A stretch of 5,190 nt of DNA from Chlamydiota bacterium (lineage in GTDB: Bacteria > Chlamydiota > Chlamydiia > Chlamydiales > Criblamydiaceae). Position numbers and translations under genes: made by a program. Position 1 is the first letter of the stretch; each line of letters opens with the position of its first letter. The notes below the pieces were generated by a model that was not told where the DNA came from, did not search any database, and worked only from the letters and a program-made list of their open reading frames with translations. Below, piece by piece: positions 1 through 5,190 of the stretch. Location: positions 1-5,190 of the forward strand of contig JAJFMC010000270.1 of assembly GCA_021772365.1 (NCBI GenBank), given 5' to 3'.

Positions 1-2889
1 CAAAATCTTTCTTCAAATTCAGAGTCTAGCGAGGCACTGTCTATTCGACGCATAGAGCTTACCCGTGCGAATGTGTGGAATAAACTCGATGAACTAAACC
101 TATTGTTGCAAGAAGCGAAAAGGAATCGAACTCCCATCATAGCAACGGTCGCTGACATGTCCTCAATTATTTTAGCATATTTTTCAGCTCTTATAGCGAA
201 AGGCAGTTCGCCGGAAAATTCACAAATACCAGCCTTACGATCAATCATTAAAACGATGAAATCTAGCTGTTCTATCTTACTCGATGAAGTTGATGCTGCC
301 GCTAAAGAACAAATTCATTGGGCTCTTGGAAAAACTTATGGGCTCAGTGAAGAAAAAAAACAACTCCTTTCAACAACCTTTGAATCGTTGATTGGTATAT
401 TACCCCCCTCTTTCTTCAAAGGAAGGATCAATGAAGAATTGTACCGTGATAAGATTCTTCCACATTTGGTGAAAAAGCTTTCCGACAATGGGCAGCTTCC
501 ACTAGTGAATGGTCTATCAAAAGATCAAGTATTACTCTTTTTGCACATAGACAGAAATATCGAAAATCCTACGTTAACTAATGCACTGAAAAGAGTTAGT
601 ATTCACTCTCCCTCTTTTAAGAAACTACAATGGTTAAGAGGAATGCTACAGGTTGTTCTACCTCATTGTTTAATAATGCGCTACCTCGTTCATTACGGAC
701 CAAATAGCGAAGGTGATATGGTCGTACCTTATATTGCAGCGCAGGAACCCGATCCAAAATGTCGATTTAGTCAACTAGAAATGGTTGCTTCCTTAACGCT
801 ATTATGGGGACTGAATGTAAAGCCTTCAGAAAACCAAGTGACTGGATATTTAAGAAAAATCTTAGGCCCCTATGTTTTTTCTTCTCGACTCTATGCAAAA
901 AAATGGTTGGGACCCGGAGCCGAAGTTGTAGATCTCCGAAGAATTCTAGAGAAAAAAGAAGGATGGGAAATAGGGTTATATAAACTACAAGGTAACCTTC
1001 ATTTTAGACTAATGCTAGCTGTTGAAAATCACCTCCCAAGAATTGAATTGCATACCCAAATGCTGAAATTCACGGTGGGAACTTTAGAACATTTTATGAA
1101 AAGAGTTGTTGGTCTCACAGCAACACCTTTTAATAAAGATGGTATGGATCCTAGAATGTCTGACAACTTTATACCCAGTAAATCTATGGAAAGTACCAAA
1201 AACCTTATCAGAAGTAGTTCTGTAAAACCATGTCCAGATTCAGTAAAAATGAAAGACTACCTCCAGACAGTAGCTAATGATAAAATGGCGCATGGCCTCA
1301 TAGACCCTAATGCATTGCTTGTCGATTGCCTTAGCGAAGATTCCACTAATATGAATATTTCGTCTTTGATATTACAGGGAGCCCGTTCAGCTATTAAACA
1401 AGTCGTTTACTGGGAAATCAAAGAATCGAAATGGAAATCAATTGATCGACAAGGAATTACTTGGGTATATGACAAATCGAAACATAAAAATACAGAGACA
1501 TTTTTCTTTGTCGACCAAGCTAGAAGTCGTGGATCAGATTTACCTTTTCCAAAGTACTGTAAAGTTGATGTATTAATTGATAAAGGTTGTACGATCACAG
1601 AGCTGAAACAAGCTGGTGAACGGTGTAGGAAAGCCAAATCAGGCACGCAACGTCTTAACTTCTTTGTACCGAAGGAGTGGAATGAGGGGGTTCTACCTTT
1701 AACAGGTGAGCACGTCATAGAACAAGCAGAGCAAAATCAGCTCAAACAACTGAGTGAACTTCTTCCGTTAATGGCAAAGCGTCAAATTTTTGAAATTTGT
1801 CGCGAACGTTTTCTTGAAATCCTCCAGGATAGCGATAAGCGCAAGCAAGCGTTAATGAAAAAGTACATGTCACTTCTGGTTGAACAAGTCGACCAACATA
1901 AAATGACCAAATTATCAAGCTTATCACCAACACCATCAGTGGAAATGAATCTTATCGGTTATAAAAACTCAGTCTTCCTTGAATATAAAGACCTGCTCAG
2001 GCGAAAAGATAAAGTGGCAATAGAATGTGTCGTAGACAAATGTTTAAAAGCACTAGGAAGTGAAGCTCGTGGGAAAAGCAAACCTAATCTTGATTTGAAG
2101 GTTCAGTCCATTCAAACATTGCAATCCCAGCAGAGATTACAGTCTCAGGTTTTACTTGAAAACGCAAATCAAAATAAATTGAAAAATGGTTATTGGCCGG
2201 CATTACTGACACTTAAAAGTATTCAAATGAATGAATTCTTCAGTATTAAAAATTCTATATCGATACAGATCGTTGATAAAAACTTGTTTGCTGCAGTGCG
2301 AGCTTCAAAATTGATTGAAGGATCAAAAATGGTTGATTCTATTTGGCTCTCACATTTTCTGATAAATAAGAGAATTAGTAGAAAAGTTTTACTTGATTCC
2401 ATCAATGATAGCATGAAGTGGCCCAAAGTGAAAACATCAGCATGTGAAAACCTTTATCAAGGCATGTATGTACTGAAGTTACAACCAGTAGATACATCTA
2501 AAAATACACAATATCTTTTTCTTAGCTATTGTGAAGCAGACATTGTTGTAGCAGCTTTAAAAGAGTGGCAGTGTCAATATAGCATTCACTCTGATAATGG
2601 AAAGGCCATTTATCCACGCACTGCCATGCCACTATCTGACCCTATTGTCTGTGCCATTGCACTAATCAATGGCAACGCAGACATTCTCCCATCTGAAGCC
2701 TGTTTGCATCAGCTAATGGATAGTAATGAGAGAAAGATTTGGTTGAGTTATTTTAAACATCGATTATCCAAAATCAAGCTTGGAGACCCTCGTCATTATA
2801 CTGAGAACAAGCTTGTTAGGCTACTAAGACCCAAAACTTACGACTGTTCAATCGCGGAAGCTTTCTTTTTGCTAAAAAGCAAACCTTGA
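1..2889 (+). CDS. DUF3638/DUF3645-family giant helicase-like NTPase, C-terminal part (5' end outside window)
   Basis: The reading frame is open from base 1 to the TGA at 2887-2889, giving 962 visible residues. The true start lies upstream, because the first in-frame GTG (base 73) has no ribosome-binding site. Seen in order, numbering residues from that GTG: a Walker-B-like LLDEVD (D71 at base 283); a VVPYIAAQEPDPKCRF block near residue 216, which matches my memory of the DUF3645 'VPYRAKDVPxPRxEF' signature; GLTATPFNKDG at 347, in the place of the family's GFSGTND motif; VDQARSRGSDLPF around 480-492, resembling the family's 'DDAHTRGTDL'; and QAGERCRKA at 513-521, resembling 'QACMRMRK' (helicase motif VI, with R517 and R519). 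The family's Walker A (GxGKS) should lie upstream and is not in the window. Residues after about 535 match nothing I recognise; a Gln-rich stretch near 680-710 may be coiled coil. No membrane segment is evident, so it is probably soluble. Function is unknown; ATP-driven remodelling is an inference. Its 3' end overlaps the opposing transporter gene by 52 bases. Confidence 0.82.
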   Translation, partial: QNLSSNSESSEALSIRRIELTRANVWNKLDELNLLLQEAKRNRTPIIATVADMSSIILAYFSALIAKGSSPENSQIPALRSIIKTMKSSCSILLDEVDAAAKEQIHWALGKTYGLSEEKKQLLSTTFESLIGILPPSFFKGRINEELYRDKILPHLVKKLSDNGQLPLVNGLSKDQVLLFLHIDRNIENPTLTNALKRVSIHSPSFKKLQWLRGMLQVVLPHCLIMRYLVHYGPNSEGDMVVPYIAAQEPDPKCRFSQLEMVASLTLLWGLNVKPSENQVTGYLRKILGPYVFSSRLYAKKWLGPGAEVVDLRRILEKKEGWEIGLYKLQGNLHFRLMLAVENHLPRIELHTQMLKFTVGTLEHFMKRVVGLTATPFNKDGMDPRMSDNFIPSKSMESTKNLIRSSSVKPCPDSVKMKDYLQTVANDKMAHGLIDPNALLVDCLSEDSTNMNISSLILQGARSAIKQVVYWEIKESKWKSIDRQGITWVYDKSKHKNTETFFFVDQARSRGSDLPFPKYCKVDVLIDKGCTITELKQAGERCRKAKSGTQRLNFFVPKEWNEGVLPLTGEHVIEQAEQNQLKQLSELLPLMAKRQIFEICRERFLEILQDSDKRKQALMKKYMSLLVEQVDQHKMTKLSSLSPTPSVEMNLIGYKNSVFLEYKDLLRRKDKVAIECVVDKCLKALGSEARGKSKPNLDLKVQSIQTLQSQQRLQSQVLLENANQNKLKNGYWPALLTLKSIQMNEFFSIKNSISIQIVDKNLFAAVRASKLIEGSKMVDSIWLSHFLINKRISRKVLLDSINDSMKWPKVKTSACENLYQGMYVLKLQPVDTSKNTQYLFLSYCEADIVVAALKEWQCQYSIHSDNGKAIYPRTAMPLSDPIVCAIALINGNADILPSEACLHQLMDSNERKIWLSYFKHRLSKIKLGDPRHYTENKLVRLLRPKTYDCSIAEAFFLLKSKP
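721..813 (+). other. DUF3645-like motif block in the large protein
   Basis: Residues 217-247, numbered from the GTG at base 73, begin VVPYIAAQEPDPKCRF and continue with a hydrophobic LTLLWGL. This parallels the family pattern VPYRAKDVPxPRxEFGHPDVAIVLT followed by an aromatic-rich segment. It is the most family-specific stretch in the protein and the main reason for the DUF3638/DUF3645 assignment. The comparison is from memory, not from a search. Confidence 0.65.
1510..1650 (+). other. Helicase motif V/VI-like region of the large protein
   Basis: The segment runs from VDQARSRGSDLPF through ITELKQAGERCRKAKSG to the start of NFFVP. It combines an acidic/arginine loop (D481, R484, R486, D489) with a Q-x3-R-x-R motif (Q513, R517, R519). 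In SF1/SF2 enzymes the corresponding arginines act as fingers on the nucleotide phosphates. Here that role is inferred from similarity to the DUF3638-family pattern, and activity cannot be judged without the upstream Walker A. Confidence 0.55.
2838..2889. other. Tail-to-tail coding overlap of the large gene and the transporter gene
   Basis: These 52 bases encode the last 17 residues and stop codon of the large plus-strand protein. They also encode, on the minus strand, the last 16 complete codons and TAA of the transporter (ending KKKASAIEQS). Both readings are uninterrupted and both tails are Lys/Ser-rich. No GC-rich stem with a T-run is present in or beside the overlap, so the transcripts probably extend into each other. 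Confidence 0.85.
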
Positions 2890-3830
2890 GCACTACTATG
2901 TAAAAGTTCTTCTTGATTGAACAAATAGAGTCCCGTGAAAACGATCGATGCAGAGATATAGAACTCTGTACTAATGGTTTCTCTCAAGAAAATCCACCCA
3001 AAAATTGCTGTAAACATCGGGGTGGTAAATCCAGCAAAAGAGAGAAATGTTGCTGAATATTGCTTCAAGAGGTGTCCATACAGGTTATAACATACAAAGT
3101 TCGAGACAACGATTAATGTCAGCCAGCATTCCACAAAGCTGAAGTAGTTGGTGACAGGGATGGGGTTCCACGATTCTGTAAAACCTGAGTGTACGAGAGC
3201 GAAGCTACCGCCTATGAGCATGCTAATGCCATTGATAAAAAGGGGACTATGTTGACGGCTTTTTAGAATATCTTTGAGGAGGATCCAACCGTACACGCTA
3301 CTTAGGCATGCTAATAGCACAGCAATCTCTGCCCATGAGAAGAAGAGAAAATTCCCTGATAAGTCTTCTCCGCCTTCGTTAGAAAATAGGATGGGTAGAA
3401 ATCCAATACATCCAATGGTGAGTCCGATCCATTTTTTTTTTGTCATAGTCTCGGAAAACACGAAATAGGAGATTAAAGCTGAAGCGAATGGGGACAAGCT
3501 ATAAATAAAACAGGTTTTAAATGAAGAGAGGTATTGAAGCCCCCAAAATTCGAAAGTGTTCGTTAGGTATATATTAAAGATGGCGAGTTTTAGGATAGGC
3601 CAAAAATCCTGTTTTCTTAACCGGAATTTTTGTGGATGTTTAAAATATTCATAGGTAAGAAGGAGGACGCCAGCGAAAAGCATTCGTGTACCTACAAGAA
3701 AAAAAGGCTGGGAAAATTCCAGGGCTGTTTTTCCTATGGTGAAGACGCTAGCAAATAATGCGAATAGTAAAAAGACTAGTATCATGGTTTTTGGATAATG
3801 CTCTCTCATTCCTTCATTTAAATAGGACAT
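2838..3830 (-). CDS. DMT-superfamily EamA transporter, 10 TM helices
   Basis: The product is an inner-membrane carrier of 330 residues if it starts at the ATG at 3830. About ten hydrophobic segments are visible, near residues 15-33, 41-60, 77-95, 100-125, 132-149, 160-183, 197-214, 228-250, 258-282 and 289-304. This is the usual two-EamA-domain (5+5) layout and length. The duplication shows in matching signatures at the end of each half: SPFASALISYFVFSETMTKKK (helix 4) and TPMFTAIFGWIFLRETIS (helix 9). Substrate cannot be read from sequence. In Chlamydia a DMT carrier imports S-adenosylmethionine, so metabolite uptake from a host is a reasonable guess, but other DMT members export amino acids or nucleotide sugars. 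The gene lies 52 bases after mutY and is probably co-transcribed with it. The start is uncertain: no good Shine-Dalgarno precedes 3830, and an ATG at 3809 has GAAGGA directly abutting it. The TAA at 2838-2840 lies inside the opposing gene. Confidence 0.93.
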   Translation of the reverse strand: MSYLNEGMREHYPKTMILVFLLFALFASVFTIGKTALEFSQPFFLVGTRMLFAGVLLLTYEYFKHPQKFRLRKQDFWPILKLAIFNIYLTNTFEFWGLQYLSSFKTCFIYSLSPFASALISYFVFSETMTKKKWIGLTIGCIGFLPILFSNEGGEDLSGNFLFFSWAEIAVLLACLSSVYGWILLKDILKSRQHSPLFINGISMLIGGSFALVHSGFTESWNPIPVTNYFSFVECWLTLIVVSNFVCYNLYGHLLKQYSATFLSFAGFTTPMFTAIFGWIFLRETISTEFYISASIVFTGLYLFNQEELLHSSAQGLLFSKKKASAIEQS

Positions 3831-3882
3831 TCTATTCGTTTTGAAATTAAAAATAAAGAATGAATATAAAGTATTGAGTTTC
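3831..3882 (-). other. Short AT-rich spacer between mutY and the transporter
   Basis: Fifty-two bases separate the mutY stop from the transporter's ATG at 3830. There is no hairpin with a T-run, so read-through from mutY is likely. A TATATT (3868-3863) and a TTTAAT (3851-3846) resemble -10 boxes, but neither has a recognisable -35 at 16-18 bases. A separate promoter for the transporter is therefore not supported. There is also no clear Shine-Dalgarno before 3830. Confidence 0.5.
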
Positions 3883-4920
3883 CTACCCCTGTAAATGAGA
3901 CTTTGCTGATAACAATACCCGTTTATGTCCTGAAGAAAACGGTAATGAAAATATTTCATTACAATGAAACCATCCATACCCTTCAGGTTCAAAATTATTT
4001 TTTACACTTAAAATCGCAGGGTACAAGTGAACGCGATAGCGTGTAAATGAGTGAGACTCTTTTGGCAGTTCATCTATTAGCTCCGCTTCTAAAGACAGTT
4101 TTTTGTGTACCTCTTGGGTAATGGAATCTATTGCAGAATTTTCAAAGTAAGGAAACTCATATAATCCTTCCATAATTTCGCCCTTTTCTCTTTTTTGTAG
4201 TAAAACAGAATTTTCGCAAAGGATGACAACGACTGACCGGTGTAATGTGGTGTATTGAACTCTTTTTATTTTCACTGGAAATGCATCCACCTTAAAGTGA
4301 AGATTTGCGTAACACTGAGTGTTCATAGGACATTGATGGCATAACGCTTTCTTTTTACACACGGTAGCACCTAATTCTATGAGTGCTTCACTAATGACCC
4401 ATGGTTCAAAATCAGGTAGTAGACGAAAAACTTCTTGCTGCAGCACTTTTTGATTTTTTGCTTTAGCCATATCGTCAGGTATTCCTAATAGGCGTGTAAT
4501 GACACGAATCACATTACCGTCAACAGCAGCAGCTTTTTTGTTAAAAGCAAAGCTTTGGATAGCTCCTATGGTATAGGGTCCGATACCCTTGATTGACTTT
4601 AATTCTTCTGTAGTAGAAGGAAAGCTGCCCGCATGATGTTTCATCATGTGTTTCGCACCCTCATGCAAGTTCCGTGCTCTAGTGTAATATCCTAGCCCCT
4701 CCCATAATTTGATAACATCTTCGAGTGGAGCTTCCGCTAGATGTTCTATGGTGGGAAAACATTCCATCCAACGAATAAAGTAGGGAATAACAACAGATGC
4801 TTGTGTTTGTTGTAGCATTATTTCTGAGACCCATACACGGTAGGGAGAGTGATTTTCTCTCCATGGAAGGTCACGTTTATGATCTAAAAACCATTGTCTG
4901 AGGGGGTGTAGGTCCATCAT
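3883..4920 (-). CDS. mutY: MutY, A/G-specific adenine DNA glycosylase
   Basis: This base-excision repair enzyme removes adenine mispaired with 8-oxoguanine. The protein has 345 residues, close to the family's roughly 350. Visible parts are: SEIMLQQTQ with catalytic E33; LGYYTRARNL at 76-85; the helix-hairpin-helix GIGPYTIGA at 112-120, with Y116 as in Geobacillus MutY; VDGNVIRV with catalytic D134; and four iron-sulfur cysteines C188, C194, C197 and C203. The C-terminal NUDIX-like 8-oxoG-recognition domain starts near residue 228 and includes EGLYEFPYF at 251-259. Two oddities stand out. The cluster is C-X5-C-X2-C-X5-C rather than the usual C-X6-C-X2-C-X5-C, and the 8-oxoG-sensing FSH loop reads FTR (F292-R294). 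I chose the ATG at 4920 because AGGAGA sits five bases upstream and a good promoter lies at 4943-4971. A longer frame starting at 4971 would begin inside that promoter. An EamA transporter gene follows after 52 bases. Confidence 0.97.
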   Translation of the reverse strand: MMDLHPLRQWFLDHKRDLPWRENHSPYRVWVSEIMLQQTQASVVIPYFIRWMECFPTIEHLAEAPLEDVIKLWEGLGYYTRARNLHEGAKHMMKHHAGSFPSTTEELKSIKGIGPYTIGAIQSFAFNKKAAAVDGNVIRVITRLLGIPDDMAKAKNQKVLQQEVFRLLPDFEPWVISEALIELGATVCKKKALCHQCPMNTQCYANLHFKVDAFPVKIKRVQYTTLHRSVVVILCENSVLLQKREKGEIMEGLYEFPYFENSAIDSITQEVHKKLSLEAELIDELPKESHSFTRYRVHLYPAILSVKNNFEPEGYGWFHCNEIFSLPFSSGHKRVLLSAKSHLQG

Positions 4921-4925
4921 TCGTT

Positions 4926-4931
4926 TCTCCT
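4926..4931 (-). promoter_or_regulatory. Ribosome-binding site of mutY
   Basis: The minus strand reads AGGAGA, then AACGA, then ATG ATG. Spacing to the first ATG (4920) is 5 bases after AGGAGA, which is in the optimal range, and 8 to the second ATG (4917). This site decides the mutY start in favour of 4920 over the in-frame upstream ATG at 4971. Confidence 0.85.
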
Positions 4932-4942
4932 GATTTTTGGAA

Positions 4943-4971
4943 ATTGTACATGGGGTAGACGAGTGGATCAA
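4943..4971 (-). promoter_or_regulatory. Sigma-70-type promoter for mutY and probably the transporter
   Basis: On the minus strand, TTGATC (4971-4966) and TACAAT (4948-4943) are separated by exactly 17 bases. They match 4 of 6 and 5 of 6 bases of TTGACA and TATAAT. A transcript would begin near 4936, leaving a leader of about 16 bases that just holds the Shine-Dalgarno. Position and spacing are persuasive, but no experimental support is available from sequence alone. Confidence 0.6.
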
Positions 4972-5055
4972 GAGCAGAATTTATTTCAATATGATCAAAA
5001 AAGGTTGCGAAAAAAATAAATTTTACAGAAAAAGGTGTGGATATCAATCATTTTT

Positions 5056-5060
5056 GGAGG
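5056..5060 (+). promoter_or_regulatory. Ribosome-binding site of the gene starting at 5070
   Basis: A perfect GGAGG, extended to TGGAGGG, lies 9 bases before the ATG at 5070. It is the strongest Shine-Dalgarno sequence in the window and is the main evidence that the truncated frame at the right edge is a real gene. Confidence 0.8.
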
Positions 5061-5069
5061 GATTAAATC

Positions 5070-5190
5070 ATGACTGTAGAAACGAATCATTTGAGAGTCA
5101 GCGGCGACATTGACGAATATATCACATCAAACATCCAGGTACTCCTACAGGCTTCAACCGACGACAAACACAGTACTATCGCAAAGCATG
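5070..5190 (+). CDS. Unrecognised protein, N-terminal 40 residues (3' end outside window)
   Basis: An open frame begins at ATG 5070 behind a strong GGAGG and stays open to the window edge, giving 40 codons plus one base. The peptide starts MTVETNHLRVSGDIDEYITS and is hydrophilic and mildly acidic. It shows no signal peptide, no membrane helix and no motif that I can name. It is transcribed divergently from mutY across a 149-base spacer. I found no convincing promoter for it: a TATGAT at 4990-4995 resembles a -10 box but lacks a -35. Codon choice looks somewhat more GC-rich than the AT-rich spacer before it, as expected for coding DNA. Function cannot be assigned from this fragment. Confidence 0.7.
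   Translation, partial: MTVETNHLRVSGDIDEYITSNIQVLLQASTDDKHSTIAKH

Noticed and set aside
73..75. GTG as the start codon of the large plus-strand protein
   Set aside because: No Shine-Dalgarno precedes it, and the frame stays open with protein-like sequence back to base 1. The family also needs an N-terminal Walker A region, so the gene is truncated by the window edge.
1407..1718. Open frame on the minus strand inside the large gene (likewise 1742-1936 and 2223-2426)
   Set aside because: They are antisense to a long, well-supported coding region, have no ribosome-binding site that stands out, and their translations look like random sequence.
2806..2817. Twelve-base perfect palindrome AACAAGCTTGTT, considered as an operator or terminator
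   Set aside because: It lies within the coding sequence, has no loop and no T-run, and a palindrome of this size can occur by chance.
2865..2879. Small hairpin CTTTTT-GCT-AAAAAG near the gene overlap, considered as a bidirectional terminator
   Set aside because: The stem is only six pairs and almost all A-T, too weak for intrinsic termination, and it lies before both stops' outer limits in coding sequence.
3274..3468. Open frame on the plus strand inside the transporter gene (and a minus-strand frame at 4679-4864 inside mutY)
   Set aside because: They lie in other frames of confidently identified genes and show no protein-family features.
3831..3992. A 54-residue N-terminal extension of the transporter starting at 3992
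   Set aside because: It would overlap the mutY coding end by 110 bases and adds sequence foreign to EamA proteins before the first helix. The start at 3830 gives a normal 330-residue carrier.
4921..4971. A 17-residue longer MutY starting at 4971
   Set aside because: That start would lie within the -35 box of the likely promoter and has no good ribosome-binding site. The ATG at 4920 has AGGAGA at ideal spacing and gives the usual family length.
4990..4995. TATGAT as the -10 box for the gene at 5070
   Set aside because: No sequence resembling TTGACA is found 16-18 bases upstream, so a promoter cannot be supported. Another possible -35 (TTTACA at 5022-5027) would put the start of transcription inside the ribosome-binding site.

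Overview
The window is AT-rich and gene-dense and looks bacterial. The best guess at origin is an environmental member of the Chlamydiae (Parachlamydiales-like). The main reason is the left-hand gene, which carries signatures of the DUF3638/DUF3645 family of very large NTPase-like proteins. I recall that family from fungi and other eukaryotes and, among bacteria, mainly from amoeba-associated Chlamydiae. The transporter also resembles carriers of obligate intracellular bacteria. A Legionella-like or other protist-associated bacterium remains possible. Nothing here fixes the taxonomy: no RNA gene, insertion sequence or CRISPR array was seen.

Layout. Bases 1-2889 (+) hold the C-terminal 962 residues of the large protein, whose start lies left of the window. 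Facing it, on the minus strand, is a two-gene unit. It starts at a plausible promoter (about 4943-4971) and runs through mutY (4920-3883) into a ten-helix DMT/EamA transporter (3830-2838), with 52 bases between the two genes. The last 52 bases of the transporter gene and of the large gene are the same DNA (2838-2889) read on opposite strands. Neither gene has a recognisable terminator there. To the right of mutY, a 149-base divergent spacer (4921-5069) leads to a plus-strand gene that starts at 5070 behind a strong Shine-Dalgarno sequence and runs off the window. Its first 40 residues are not recognisable.

Function. MutY is the adenine glycosylase that removes A mispaired with 8-oxoguanine. 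The transporter is an inner-membrane small-metabolite carrier of unknown substrate. The large protein keeps degenerate helicase-like motifs (a DEVD box, a GLTATP motif and an arginine-bearing QAGERCR motif), which suggests nucleotide-driven remodelling, but its family has no function that I know. The genes do not form an obvious pathway; co-orientation of mutY and the transporter looks like simple co-transcription. The least explained items are the large protein (especially its roughly 400-residue C-terminal part), the coding overlap at 2838-2889, and two departures from the textbook MutY pattern.
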